DNA of 64,000 nt from Firmicutes bacterium UBA5201 (GCA_002412775.1 DHVT01000011.1:1-64000); one strand, 5' to 3'. Shown: positions 51,459 through 61,086, counted from the stretch's first letter. Numbers and translations are program-made. Notes: generated by a model not told the origin, from the letters alone.

Positions 51459-52856
51459 ATGCATCTGGATTCTATACTTTTATTGGCCAGCAAAGGAATA
51501 TTGGACACAATTGAAGAAGGTGTTCATATCGTTGACCGGAATGGTGTGACTGTTCTATACAATAAAGCGATAGAAACCATTGAAGGTCTCCCCCAAAATC
51601 AAGTGATCGGGAAGCATCTGCTGGATATCTTTCCGGATTGGACCAAGGAAAACAGCACCTTGTTGACTGTTCTCAACACCGGAGACCCCATATACAACCG
51701 TGAGCAGAGTTATCTCAATTTCAAAGGCAAACGGATTCGCACCGTCAATACGACCATTCCTATTTTTGATGGGAAACATCTCGTCGGTGCGGTGGAAGTG
51801 TCGAGAAATATGACGACTGTCACAGATATGACCAAGCAAATCATAGAGCTTCAGCAAAAGTTGATCAAACCGGTCAAAAGACAAAAAGGCATCAAACAAT
51901 ACCATTTTGATCAGTTGATCGGTAAGAACCATAAATATATGGAAGCGATCAAGATCGCCAAACGTGCGGCAAAATCGAGTTCGAGCGTTCTGATCTATGG
52001 TGACACGGGAACTGGCAAGGAGTTGTTCTCTCAGAGTATCCATTTTGCCAGTGATCGCGCCAACATGCCGTTCATCGCCCAGAACTGTGCGGCGATTCCT
52101 GAAAATTTGCTCGAGGGGCTCTTGTTCGGTACTTCAAAAGGTTCCTTCACGGGAGCGGAAGACCGACCGGGTCTTTTCGAACAGGCTGAAGGCGGAACAC
52201 TGCTTCTGGATGAGATCAACAGCATGAGTCAGGCGCTGCAAGCCAAAATACTGAGGGTGCTTCAAGAAAACTATGTCAGAAGAGTCGGCGGCAACAAGGA
52301 TATACCCATCAATGTGAGAATCATAGCCGCCACAAATGAAGAACCGGAGACTTTGATAGAAAGAGGTCAGTTCAGAAAGGATCTCTTTTATAGATTGAAT
52401 GTCATCAACATCAGAATACCAAGTCTGAATGAGAGAGTGGATGACATTCCAATCCTTGTCGATTTTTTCATACGTGAGTACAATGAAAAGATGAAGAAAG
52501 ACGTTTGGATGGTTTCGGACGAAATCATGGAAGCGTTCAAGCGTTACAATTGGGCCGGTAATATCCGCGAACTCAAAAATTTCATCGAATCCGCCATGAA
52601 TCTGATCACAGACGATCATGTCATCGGCAAGGAACACATGCCTTCGCATGTTTCCGAAGTGCTTATGAAGAAAGAACGTTATATTCCGACCCAAACGGTT
52701 ACAGTTGAAGACCTCAACAAACATCTGGAGTCGATCGAAAAGGATATAATCGAAAAAACACTTAAATTGTACAACAACAATATCAGCAAGGCTGCGGAAC
52801 ATTTAAAGGTTTCCAGACAGAATCTCCAGTACAAGATCAAAAAATATTTGGAATGA
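51459..52856 (+). CDS. PAS-containing sigma-54-dependent activator of the ornithine operon (inferred target)
   Basis: 465 residues. A PAS domain (about 10-120; GVHIVDRNGVTVLYNKA) precedes an AAA+ module with Walker A GDTGTGKE, the sigma-54 contact loop GSFTGA (Ser for the usual Ala), Walker B GGTLLLDEIN and RLNVINIRIPSLNER. A Fis-type helix-turn-helix ends the protein (NNISKAAEHLKVSRQNLQYKIK). RocR-like in layout. It lies just upstream of three palindromes and a -24/-12 promoter in front of the ornithine genes, so it very probably controls them. The signal may be ornithine or a related compound bound by PAS. ATG 51459 follows AGGGGGG. Confidence 0.92.
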   Translation: MHLDSILLLASKGILDTIEEGVHIVDRNGVTVLYNKAIETIEGLPQNQVIGKHLLDIFPDWTKENSTLLTVLNTGDPIYNREQSYLNFKGKRIRTVNTTIPIFDGKHLVGAVEVSRNMTTVTDMTKQIIELQQKLIKPVKRQKGIKQYHFDQLIGKNHKYMEAIKIAKRAAKSSSSVLIYGDTGTGKELFSQSIHFASDRANMPFIAQNCAAIPENLLEGLLFGTSKGSFTGAEDRPGLFEQAEGGTLLLDEINSMSQALQAKILRVLQENYVRRVGGNKDIPINVRIIAATNEEPETLIERGQFRKDLFYRLNVINIRIPSLNERVDDIPILVDFFIREYNEKMKKDVWMVSDEIMEAFKRYNWAGNIRELKNFIESAMNLITDDHVIGKEHMPSHVSEVLMKKERYIPTQTVTVEDLNKHLESIEKDIIEKTLKLYNNNISKAAEHLKVSRQNLQYKIKKYLE

Positions 52857-52860
52857 TCAG

Positions 52861-52899
52861 AACCTCCACCGTCGTGGCAAACGATTGTGGAGGTTTTAC
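52861..52899 (+). terminator. Intrinsic terminator after the sigma-54 activator
   Basis: AACCTCCAC (52861-52869), 17-base loop, GTGGAGGTT (52887-52895), then TTAC. Isolates the activator from the ornithine operon. Confidence 0.7.
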
Positions 52900-52914
52900 T
52901 CATTATTCGAATAA

Positions 52915-52983
52915 AGTGCAAAAATATTTGCACTAATTGATAAAAAGCAAAATATTTTGCATAAAAAACGCAAAATATTTTGC
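52915..52983. promoter_or_regulatory. Three palindromic upstream activator sites
   Basis: AGTGCAAAAATATTTGCACT (52915-52934), GCAAAATATTTTGC (52947-52960, perfect) and GCAAAATATTTTGC (52970-52983, identical and perfect). Centres are about 29 and 23 bases apart. They lie about 140-195 bases upstream of the predicted start, the usual enhancer distance for sigma-54 activators. Probable binding sites for the adjacent regulator. Confidence 0.8.
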
Positions 52984-53091
52984 TTTTTACTTTGCAGATA
53001 ATTCCAAATTTTCAGATTATTCATTGTATGGATATCCGTACATTGTGTGTTTGGAGTGGATAGGTGGAATTTTGAAACAATATTATTCAAT

Positions 53092-53107
53092 TGGCACGAG
53101 TCTTGCG
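53092..53107 (+). promoter_or_regulatory. Sigma-54 (-24/-12) promoter of the ornithine operon
   Basis: TGGCACGAGTCTTGCG matches the TGGCACG-N4-TTGC consensus, with GG at 53093-53094 and GC at 53105-53106, exactly ten bases between. Start expected near 53118, 35 bases before ord. Confidence 0.9.
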
Positions 53108-53152
53108 TATATAACAGTATAACAATGAAATATTAAAATGGAGGTTTTCAGT

Positions 53153-54205
53153 ATGAGAAAAGAAACTGTAAAAGTGGCAATATGGGGCTTCGGCGCAATG
53201 GGTAGCGGAATGGCGAAGATGCTTTTGACAAAACAAGGTGTTGAAATCGTTGGTGTTTGTGATAGAAATTCTAGCCGTGTAGGCAAAGATATCCATGATC
53301 TTTTGGGCGTTGAGCGTGGAGACCGCAAACCGGTCATCGTAAACCCTGAAATCGACGAAGTGATCAGCGAGGGTTCTTGTGACGTTTGTCTTTGTGCAAC
53401 TGACTCGTTCACGGAAAAAGCATTCCCTAGACTCAAGCACGTTCTTGAAAAGAAAATCAATGTCATTTCAACTGCTGAAGAAATGGCTTATCCTAAAGCA
53501 CAAAATCCTGAACTCGCAGCTGAACTGGATAAAATCGCGAAAGAAAATGGCGTATCCATCTTGGGAACAGGCATCAACCCTGGTTTGATCATGGACCTTC
53601 TCGTAGTGGTACTCACAGGTTGCATGACTGATGTGACTCACGTGGAAGCGAAGCGCGTCAACAGTCTGTCACCATTCGGTCATGCCGTAATGGAAGAGCA
53701 AGGTGTTGGCATCACAGTAGACGCATTCAACAAAGGCGTGGAAGATGGCACACTTGCAGGTCATGTAGGCTTTGCGGAATCCATCAATATGATCGCTGAT
53801 GCTATTGGCTGGAAAGTGGACGACATCAAGACTCAAATGGCTCCTATCGTAACCACGGTAGATAGACAAGCGCCACACGGATTCGCTGCTGCAGGCGACG
53901 TTGCCGGTGTAAGTATGACCGGTCAAGGCTATATTGACGGCGAAGTGAAAATCGACATGATTCATCCTCAACAGATCGAGCCAGAAATGGAAGGCACATA
54001 CACAGGTGATTACATCACACTTAAGGGCACACCTGAAGTCAACATGACCATCAAGCCTGAAGTTGAAGGTGGACTTGGAACTATCGCAATGTGTGTCAAC
54101 ATGATTCCTCAAATCATCAACTCAGAGCCAGGTCTCAAGACCATGCTCGATTTGCCAGTACCAAGAGCAATCATGGGCGACATGAGAAACTGGATCAAAG
54201 CATAA
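53153..54205 (+). CDS. ord: 2,4-diaminopentanoate dehydrogenase
   Basis: 350 residues. N-terminal Rossmann fold VAIWGFGAMGSGMAKMLL (NAD(P)-binding), then a catalytic region related to dihydrodipicolinate reductase-like dehydrogenases (GTGINPGLIMDLLVVVLTG). It oxidatively deaminates 2,4-diaminopentanoate at C4 to 2-amino-4-oxopentanoate. First gene of the operon after the sigma-54 promoter. ATG 53153 follows TGGAGG; an in-frame ATG at 53138 lies before that site. The identification rests on sequence type and the full ornithine gene set around it. Confidence 0.93.
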   Translation: MRKETVKVAIWGFGAMGSGMAKMLLTKQGVEIVGVCDRNSSRVGKDIHDLLGVERGDRKPVIVNPEIDEVISEGSCDVCLCATDSFTEKAFPRLKHVLEKKINVISTAEEMAYPKAQNPELAAELDKIAKENGVSILGTGINPGLIMDLLVVVLTGCMTDVTHVEAKRVNSLSPFGHAVMEEQGVGITVDAFNKGVEDGTLAGHVGFAESINMIADAIGWKVDDIKTQMAPIVTTVDRQAPHGFAAAGDVAGVSMTGQGYIDGEVKIDMIHPQQIEPEMEGTYTGDYITLKGTPEVNMTIKPEVEGGLGTIAMCVNMIPQIINSEPGLKTMLDLPVPRAIMGDMRNWIKA

Positions 54206-54222
54206 ACGAAAGAGGTGTTTGA

Positions 54223-54534
54223 ATGAACGCTAAAAAAGGCGATTGGGTAAAAATCTACAGAGTCATCTTAAAGCCTGAGGAAAGAGCTCCTCAGGTACCG
54301 GACGATACAAAACTCGTACCACTTGAAATGTGGGTCAAAGGGTTTATAACCGCTGATGCCGAACTCGGAGATATTGTCGAAGTCAAAACAATCACGGGCA
54401 GAATGGAAAGTGGTAAGCTCGTTGAGATCAATCCGACTTATACACATTCTTTTGGTAATTTCATACCTGAATTGTTACAAATAGGATTGGATTTGAAGCA
54501 AATTCTGTTTGGAGGTGATTCGGATGAAAGATAA
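54223..54534 (+). CDS. ortA: 2-amino-4-oxopentanoate thiolase, subunit alpha
   Basis: 103 residues, the small subunit (KKGDWVKIYRVILKPEERAPQVP ... GRMESGKLVEINPTYTHSFG). With OrtB it cleaves 2-amino-4-oxopentanoate with CoA to alanine and acetyl-CoA. ATG 54223 follows AAGAGGTG. It overlaps ortB by 11 bases, implying coupled translation of the two subunits. Confidence 0.92.
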   Translation: MNAKKGDWVKIYRVILKPEERAPQVPDDTKLVPLEMWVKGFITADAELGDIVEVKTITGRMESGKLVEINPTYTHSFGNFIPELLQIGLDLKQILFGGDSDER

Positions 54535-55939
54535 TTCATACAACGCGGTTATGAGCCGAAAAAATGAAATCATGAAAAATGCCATAGGCATAGACTATTC
54601 CACATTTGAGAACGATGGCATCAGCTTTGAATACGAACGCATGATGCGCGAAACCGGATACACGCTTGAAGAAATGCAAAAGATTCAAGGTGAGACCGGA
54701 GTGGGAAATACTCCGATTTTTGAACTCAGAAATATGACGGCACTTGCCAGAAAATATTCTGAACCAGGAAAAGGTGCCCGCATATTCATAAAAGACGAAG
54801 GTGGCAATCCATCCGGTAGTTTTAAAGCCAGACGTGCGGCCAATGCGGTCTATCATGCCAAAAAACTCGGTTACAAAGGTGTTATCGCTGCAACAAGTGG
54901 AAACTATGGCGCGGCAGTGGCATCCCAAGCGGCAATGCAAGGTCTGAAATGCATAATCGTACAGGAAACGTATGATTCAAAAGGCATGGGACAACCTGAA
55001 ATTGTTGAAAAAGCAAGAAAATGTGAGGCATATGGTGCGGAAGTCATGCAACTTTCAGTAGGTCCGGAACTTTTCTATGAGTTCTTGTTGCTGCTTGAAG
55101 AGACCGGATACTTCAATGCGTCTCTTTATACACCATTTGGCATCGCAGGCGTTGAAACACTCGGTTACGAGCTTTCCATGCAAATGCGCGAAAAATATGG
55201 TAAGGACCCTGATGTTGTGGTCTGCACCAACGCTGGTGGTGGAAACCTCACCGGTACAGCGAGGGGCCTCATCAAAGCAGGTGCCACCGATACTCAGGTC
55301 GTTGCCGCATCAGTGGATCTTTCGGGACTTCATATGGCGAGCGACAATCAGTTCAACCGCAAATCATTCACGACTGGCCATACAGGTTTTGGAATACCGT
55401 TTTCAACGTATCCAGACCGTTCGGATGTTCCTAGATCGGCTGCCCGCCCAATGAGATATATGGACAGGTACGTTACAGTGACACAAGGCGAAGTATTCTA
55501 CATGACTGAAGCTTTGGCGCAAATCGAAGGACTCGAAAGAGGACCGGCTGGAAATACGGCACTTGCCGCGGCATTCAGTATTGCCAGAGAAATGGACCAG
55601 GATCAGATGATCATCGTTCAAGAGACTGAGTACACAGGTGCCGGAAAGCATATTCAACCACAACTGTCATTTGCTAGAGACAACGGCATAGAAATCTTCT
55701 TCGGTAATCCAACCGATCAAGTGCCAGGAAAAAACATCATTTTACCAAAAACACCGGACCTTATAAAAGCCATTGATCTCGATATGACCAAAACCAGAAA
55801 ATCGGTCGTCAAAAATGCGATCAATGCCAATCAGGCGACGCGTGCTTCAGAACTGGACATACAGTTTCTCATTGCAGAAACGAAGACAGATAGAGAATTC
55901 GTTACAGAAACACTGAAGGAACTCGGAATAGAATTTTAA
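54524..55939 (+). CDS. ortB: 2-amino-4-oxopentanoate thiolase, subunit beta (PLP)
   Basis: 471 residues, a fold-type II PLP enzyme related to threonine synthase. The PLP lysine is in GNPSGSFKARRAANAVYHAK, and the phosphate loop is TNAGGGNLTGTARG. ATG 54524 follows GGAGGTGAT inside ortA; the in-frame ATG at 54509 precedes that site. It is the catalytic subunit of the ornithine-pathway thiolase. Confidence 0.93.
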   Translation: MKDNSYNAVMSRKNEIMKNAIGIDYSTFENDGISFEYERMMRETGYTLEEMQKIQGETGVGNTPIFELRNMTALARKYSEPGKGARIFIKDEGGNPSGSFKARRAANAVYHAKKLGYKGVIAATSGNYGAAVASQAAMQGLKCIIVQETYDSKGMGQPEIVEKARKCEAYGAEVMQLSVGPELFYEFLLLLEETGYFNASLYTPFGIAGVETLGYELSMQMREKYGKDPDVVVCTNAGGGNLTGTARGLIKAGATDTQVVAASVDLSGLHMASDNQFNRKSFTTGHTGFGIPFSTYPDRSDVPRSAARPMRYMDRYVTVTQGEVFYMTEALAQIEGLERGPAGNTALAAAFSIAREMDQDQMIIVQETEYTGAGKHIQPQLSFARDNGIEIFFGNPTDQVPGKNIILPKTPDLIKAIDLDMTKTRKSVVKNAINANQATRASELDIQFLIAETKTDREFVTETLKELGIEF

Positions 55940-55966
55940 TGCGGATAAAATTAGGAGGATCAACTC

Positions 55967-56347
55967 ATGAAAGGTTTTTTAAAGAGAGACGACGACTTTC
56001 AAGAAAGACGTCAGCACCTTGCTGATCTAACGGATGAGCAACTGAAAGAAAAATTCTGGGGTTTGGTGGAGCAAATCGTAGATCCACTTATGGAACTTGC
56101 GGAAAAAAACACATCACCTGCCATAGAGCGTTCTGTACTGCTCAGAATGGGCTTCTCAAGCCTTGAAGCAAAGCCACTTGTTGATGGTGCTGCGGACAGA
56201 GGTCTTGTCAGCCATGGCGTTGGGCACGTTGTCTACAGAATTGCCAAGGAGAAAAACCTCGACATCAGAACAGCTGGACTCGAACTTATTGAAGGCAAGC
56301 ACTGGGACGATGCTGTGGCAATCTTTAAGGGAGGTGCGAAATCATGA
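55967..56347 (+). CDS. oraS: D-ornithine 4,5-aminomutase, subunit alpha
   Basis: 126 residues, the small helical subunit (MKGFLKRDDDFQERRQHLADLT ... SHGVGHVVYRIA). It pairs with OraE to move the delta-amino group of D-ornithine to C4. ATG 55967 follows TTAGGAGG. The stop overlaps the oraE start (ATGA). Confidence 0.94.
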   Translation: MKGFLKRDDDFQERRQHLADLTDEQLKEKFWGLVEQIVDPLMELAEKNTSPAIERSVLLRMGFSSLEAKPLVDGAADRGLVSHGVGHVVYRIAKEKNLDIRTAGLELIEGKHWDDAVAIFKGGAKS

Positions 56348-58560
56348 TGGATATCAATAAGAAAATAGACGTGAAAGAAATCCTTAAGGATTTGGAAAAC
56401 TACAGACCTAAGAGACGCGGATGGACTTGGAGAGAGAAAAGCGACAAGCAAGTTTACGGACCTTTCGAATATTCAGACATGTCCACGCCACTTAAGAATT
56501 ATATCGGTATTCCAGCGGCACAGTATTTTGGAAACATCGATCCACAACCGAACAACACAATCACAACTGAAATCGCCTCTGGCCGTTTTGAAGACGATAT
56601 CAGAAGAATGAGAATGGCAGCGTGGCACGGAGCGGATCACATCATGGTCATCCGTACAGCTGGACAATCCCACTTCGATGGTTTGATCGAAGGTACTCCA
56701 CAAGGTATCGGCGGTGTTCCGATTTCAAGAAAGCAAGTCAGAGCACACAGAAAAGCACTTGACCTGATTGAAGAAGAAGTAGGAAGACCAATCAACTACC
56801 ATTCGTATGTTTCTGGAGTCGCTGGTCCTGATGTAGCCGTAATGCTCGCTGAAGAAGGCGTAAACGGCGCTCACCAGGATCCACAGTACAATGTGCTTTA
56901 CAGAAACATCAATATGGTGCGTTCTTTCGTAGATGCGGCTGAGTCGAAAAAAGTCATGGCTTGGGCAGAAATGGTTCAAATCGATGGTGCCCACAATGCG
57001 AATGCCACTGCAAGAGAAGCTTGGAAAGTTATGCCTGAACTTATGGTTCAACATGGGATCAATGCACTTTATTCGTTTAAAGCGGGGATGCCTAAGGCAA
57101 ATATCGCACTCTCGACAGTGCCTCCAACATCATCTCCTGCTCCAAACATGAAACTTGACCTGCCATACGCTGTAGCGCTCAGAGAAATATTCTCAGAGTA
57201 CAAAATGCGTGCGCAAATGAACACAAAATATATCACATCATCTTCAAGAGAAGCGACTGTGACACATGTCATGAACATGCTGATTTCAAGATTGACATCA
57301 GCGGACATCCAATCCACAATCACTCCTGATGAAGGTAGAAATGTGCCATGGCACATGTTCAACATCGAAGCTTGTGATACTGCGAAGCAAACACTTGCTG
57401 GCATGGATGGCTTGATGGATATGATTGAACTCAAAAATGAAGGCTTCCTCAGAGATCAAGCGAGAGAACTTAAGGAAAGAGCAGTGCTCTACCTTGAGGA
57501 AATCATCACGGCAGGCGGTTATTTCAATGCGGTTGAGCAAGGATTCTTTGTTGACTCGGCGCTTTATCCTGAGCGTAACGGCGACGGTATCGGCAGAAAA
57601 ATCGATGGCGGCGTAGGCGCAGGTACCGTTTATGAGAGAGCGGCGGACTATTTTGCTCCGGTTACCGCCCACTATGGTTACAACAATGTAGCTCAATACG
57701 ACGCAAATGCTGTATCCAATCCTTCATCATTGATTGATGGTTGTACGCTTGAAAATGCGGACAAAATCATTTACATCGACGAACTCGATGAAAACGACAA
57801 TGTCAACCAACGTATGGCAGAGTCTGAGAAATACCGTGGCGAGCATGGAGAATCACCATTTGTGAAGCCTGAAGTACAGTGGCTTGGCGATGGTGTAGTC
57901 CAGGTTGAGATCTTATTGCCACTTTATCTCAGAGGAGCTCAGTATGCGGCAATAGAGTTTGCCAAGAAAATGAACCTCAAAGACGTTGAAGTGATCCACA
58001 TAGAGCAAATGCATCCTACAGAAGGCACACGTGTCCAACTGAAAGGTGTACTCGATTTCGATCTTGATATGAGAAATGTAGTGATTCCACCAGAGCCAGA
58101 GGTTATGAGCGATGATGAAATCAGAGAAGAGTTCGACAAGTTCCCAGTTAAGATCGTTGCTGGAACTGTCGGAGAAGACGAGCACTCTGTCGGTTTAAGA
58201 GAAGTCATCGACATCAAGCACGGCGGTATTGAGAAATATGGCTGTGATGTAGAATACCTTGGCACATCCGTACCGATTGAGAAATTGGTGGATGCGGCCA
58301 TCGAAATCGATGCCAACGTCATCCTCGCATCAACCATCATCTCACACGATGATGTCCACTACAAAAACATGAAGCGTATTCATGAGTATGCAGTGGAAAA
58401 AGGCGTCAGAGACCGTTTCATCATCTGTGCGGGCGGTACTCAGGTCACACCTGAAGTCGCAAGAGCAAATGGTATGGACGAAGGTTTCGGCCGATATGAC
58501 AGAGGAGTCAATGTTGCGACTTTCTTGGTTCACAAAGGCAGAGAAAAAAGAGGCCAATAA
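56344..58560 (+). CDS. oraE: D-ornithine 4,5-aminomutase, subunit beta (B12/PLP)
   Basis: 738 residues. A PLP-binding TIM-barrel part (about 1-580) is followed by a Rossmann B12 domain (about 595-735). The B12 lower-ligand motif is DEHSVG (D-x-H-x-x-G). The domain shows the base-off binding pattern ending with ICAGGTQVTPEVARANGMD. Uses adenosylcobalamin and PLP to make 2,4-diaminopentanoate by a radical shift. ATG 56344 overlaps the oraS stop; ATG 56347 is an equally possible start. A terminator-like hairpin follows before the MutL-like gene. Confidence 0.95.
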   Translation: MMDINKKIDVKEILKDLENYRPKRRGWTWREKSDKQVYGPFEYSDMSTPLKNYIGIPAAQYFGNIDPQPNNTITTEIASGRFEDDIRRMRMAAWHGADHIMVIRTAGQSHFDGLIEGTPQGIGGVPISRKQVRAHRKALDLIEEEVGRPINYHSYVSGVAGPDVAVMLAEEGVNGAHQDPQYNVLYRNINMVRSFVDAAESKKVMAWAEMVQIDGAHNANATAREAWKVMPELMVQHGINALYSFKAGMPKANIALSTVPPTSSPAPNMKLDLPYAVALREIFSEYKMRAQMNTKYITSSSREATVTHVMNMLISRLTSADIQSTITPDEGRNVPWHMFNIEACDTAKQTLAGMDGLMDMIELKNEGFLRDQARELKERAVLYLEEIITAGGYFNAVEQGFFVDSALYPERNGDGIGRKIDGGVGAGTVYERAADYFAPVTAHYGYNNVAQYDANAVSNPSSLIDGCTLENADKIIYIDELDENDNVNQRMAESEKYRGEHGESPFVKPEVQWLGDGVVQVEILLPLYLRGAQYAAIEFAKKMNLKDVEVIHIEQMHPTEGTRVQLKGVLDFDLDMRNVVIPPEPEVMSDDEIREEFDKFPVKIVAGTVGEDEHSVGLREVIDIKHGGIEKYGCDVEYLGTSVPIEKLVDAAIEIDANVILASTIISHDDVHYKNMKRIHEYAVEKGVRDRFIICAGGTQVTPEVARANGMDEGFGRYDRGVNVATFLVHKGREKRGQ

Positions 58561-58572
58561 TTAAAACAAATG

Positions 58573-58602
58573 AAAGAGGGATGCGATCGCACCCTCTTTT
58601 TA
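58573..58602 (+). terminator. Internal attenuating terminator after oraE
   Basis: AAAGAGGG (58573-58580), ATGCGATCGCA, CCCTCTTT (58592-58599), then TTAA. It lies inside the operon, so it may lower expression of the chaperone and racemase relative to the mutase. Confidence 0.75.
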
Positions 58603-58626
58603 ACCACTTGGAGTGAGGTTGAAGAT

Positions 58627-60006
58627 ATGAAAGTAGATCTATTGGTAGCTGAAATCGGAAGTACGACTACCGTCGTCAACGCTTTTAATGGTATAGACAC
58701 TGATTTTCCTGTTTTTATCGGACAGGGACAATCTCCGACTTCGGTAAAAGAAGGTGATGTCACAATCGGTCTTCATGCCGCTGTTGACCACCTGCAAAAA
58801 AACATGAATTGGGATTCGATCGAGTACGGCAAATTGCTGGCGACAAGCAGTGCCGCCGGTGGCCTTAAAATGACTGTTCATGGCCTTGTTTATGACATGA
58901 CGGCCAAAGCCGCCAAAGAAGCCGCTCTTGGTGCTGGTGCCAATATACATCTCGTGACGGCGGGAAGACTTAGACCATCCGATATGAAAAAAATTGAAAA
59001 AATCAGGCCCAACATCATAATGATCGCCGGTGGCGTGGATTATGGAGAGAGGGATACCGCACTTTACAATGCTGAGAAAATTGTCGAACTGGATTTTGAT
59101 GTCCCTGTGCTCTATGCGGGAAACGTTGACAATCAGGACGATATTCGAGCTATTTTTGAGGATGCCGGAAAGGCGGAATGGCTTTTCGTGGTGGACAATG
59201 TCTATCCGAAAATCGATTTGCTCAATGTCGAACCATCCAGACGGGTCCTCCAAGATATTTTTGAGGAACACATCGTTCATGCTCCTGGAATGGAACACAT
59301 CCGTGAAATGGTCACTGGTACCATCATACCGACACCGGGTGCGGTCATGGAGGCATCAAAGCTCCTCAAGGAAGATCTGGGGGATCTGATGACTGTGGAC
59401 GTCGGCGGCGCCACAACGGACATCCACTCTGTGACTGAAGGCAGTGAAGAGGTCGCAAGAGTTCTGATCAGTCCTGAACCGGTTGCAAAAAGAACCGTGG
59501 AAGGCGATCTTGGTGTTTATGTGAACATGCGCAACATCGTAGAAATGATCGGCAGAGACAAATTGACTTCGGATCTCAAATTGCCGGATGAAGTTGTGCA
59601 TGAGCTCATTGAAAATCATGTGGCGATCCCGACTGAGCAACTTCAAATCGATTTCGTCGAGCGCCTTACAAAAGAGGCGATCATCACATCCGCCAACCGA
59701 CATGCCGGAGGATTCAGGGTCATGTATGGTGGCGGTGGTAAAAAATCATATGCGGAAGGCAAGGATCTGACAAGCATAAAATATATTGTCGGAACTGGTG
59801 GAGCGTGCACCAGACTACCGAACCGTGTCAGTTTGCTGAAGGAAATCACCAAAAATGTTTTGGGTGACAAACTGCTTCCGAACGAAGATGTTGAAATTTT
59901 AATAGACAATGATTATATAATGGCTTCTCTAGGGGTGCTTTCCATCGAACATAAAGAATCCGCCTTGAAACTGCTGAAAAAATCATTGGGATTGATCGAG
60001 TTGTAG
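58627..60006 (+). CDS. MutL/GlmL-family ASKHA ATPase, probable aminomutase reactivator
   Basis: 459 residues with actin-like ATPase motifs: AEIGSTTTVVNAF (phosphate 1), ATSSAAGGLKMT, VDVGGATTDIHSV (phosphate 2) and TGGACTRLPNR (adenosine). Homologues accompany glutamate mutase (GlmL) and ornithine aminomutase and are thought to exchange damaged cobalamin. ATG 58627 follows GAGTGAGG; the ORF extends upstream through the terminator, which cannot be coding. No relation to mismatch-repair MutL despite the name. Confidence 0.88.
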   Translation: MKVDLLVAEIGSTTTVVNAFNGIDTDFPVFIGQGQSPTSVKEGDVTIGLHAAVDHLQKNMNWDSIEYGKLLATSSAAGGLKMTVHGLVYDMTAKAAKEAALGAGANIHLVTAGRLRPSDMKKIEKIRPNIIMIAGGVDYGERDTALYNAEKIVELDFDVPVLYAGNVDNQDDIRAIFEDAGKAEWLFVVDNVYPKIDLLNVEPSRRVLQDIFEEHIVHAPGMEHIREMVTGTIIPTPGAVMEASKLLKEDLGDLMTVDVGGATTDIHSVTEGSEEVARVLISPEPVAKRTVEGDLGVYVNMRNIVEMIGRDKLTSDLKLPDEVVHELIENHVAIPTEQLQIDFVERLTKEAIITSANRHAGGFRVMYGGGGKKSYAEGKDLTSIKYIVGTGGACTRLPNRVSLLKEITKNVLGDKLLPNEDVEILIDNDYIMASLGVLSIEHKESALKLLKKSLGLIEL

Positions 60007-60018
60007 ATGGAGGAGAAC

Positions 60019-61077
60019 ATGTATCCTAGAGTTGTCGTCAATAAGAAAAAGCTGTATGAAAATTCAAAAGTCGTTGTGGATATGGCCCGTGAGCATGAGA
60101 TCGATGTCTACGCTGTGACGAAAGTATATTGTGGCATCAAGGAACTCGCGGAGGAAAGCATTAGAGCGGGAGTTCTCGGAATCGCGGATTCGAGAGTGGA
60201 AAATCTGATTCAGATGAAAGACCTCGATGTGCCAAAGATGCTGCTCAGATTGCCTATGGGCTCTGAGGCGGATCTGGTCGTGAAGTATGCTGATGTGAGC
60301 CTCAATTCAGAGCTTTCGACCCTGTTGCTGCTGAATGATGCCGCTGGAAAAAACGGTAAAAAGCATGGTGTCATTCTTATGATCGATCTGGGTGATCTCA
60401 GAGAGGGCATTCTTCCTGAACAGGTGGACGAAGTCGTTCCGGCGATCCTGAAAATGAAGCATTTGGAACTCGAAGGCATCGGTGTCAATTTGACATGTTA
60501 CGGTGGTGTGATTCCAAACCCTGTGAATTTGGGCGAGTTGAGTCGGATTGCAGATGACATCGAACAACAATACGGCATAAAACTCAAAGTGGTTTCCGGA
60601 GGCAATTCGAGCAGTCTATATTTGTTGGAAAAAGGCGGTATGCCCGGTAGAATCAATCAACTCAGAGTGGGCGAGGCAATTGTCCTCGGTAGGGAAACCG
60701 CTTATGGGGAACCGATTCCGGGAACACATGATGATGTTTTTGTTTTAGAGGCGAAAGTCATCGAACTTAAAGAAAAATCATCGATTCCAATAGGTGAAAT
60801 CGGAATGGACGCATTTGGCAACAAGCCGACTTTTGAAGACAAAGGACGGATGAAGCGCGCCATTGTCGCCATCGGACGTCAAGATGTGGAACCGTCGGGT
60901 CTCATGCCTTTTGATGAAAAGATTGAAATCATCGGTGCTTCAAGCGACCACATGCTTATGGACATGACCCATGTGGACAAGGAATATGCAGTGGGTGACG
61001 TAATCCGCTTCAGAATGGATTATGGTGCGATGCTCAGATTGTTCACTTCACATTATGTGGATAAGGTTATGGAGTAA
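60019..61077 (+). CDS. orr: Ornithine racemase (fold-type III PLP)
   Basis: 352 residues, alanine-racemase N-terminal fold. The PLP lysine is in DVYAVTKVYCG. A phosphate-binding VVSGGNSSSLYLL follows; the C-terminal part resembles the family's beta domain. It turns L-ornithine to D-ornithine, the mutase substrate. ATG 60019 is preferred because GGAGG (60009-60013) lies just upstream; ATG 60007 abuts the previous stop and includes that site. Last gene of the operon; repeat copy D follows. Confidence 0.92.
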   Translation: MYPRVVVNKKKLYENSKVVVDMAREHEIDVYAVTKVYCGIKELAEESIRAGVLGIADSRVENLIQMKDLDVPKMLLRLPMGSEADLVVKYADVSLNSELSTLLLLNDAAGKNGKKHGVILMIDLGDLREGILPEQVDEVVPAILKMKHLELEGIGVNLTCYGGVIPNPVNLGELSRIADDIEQQYGIKLKVVSGGNSSSLYLLEKGGMPGRINQLRVGEAIVLGRETAYGEPIPGTHDDVFVLEAKVIELKEKSSIPIGEIGMDAFGNKPTFEDKGRMKRAIVAIGRQDVEPSGLMPFDEKIEIIGASSDHMLMDMTHVDKEYAVGDVIRFRMDYGAMLRLFTSHYVDKVME

Positions 61078-61086
61078 ATTGGTGCT

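Noticed and set aside
58570..58626. N-terminal extension of the MutL-like protein
   Set aside because: It would translate the terminator hairpin and has no ribosome site, whereas ATG 58627 matches the family's N-terminus.
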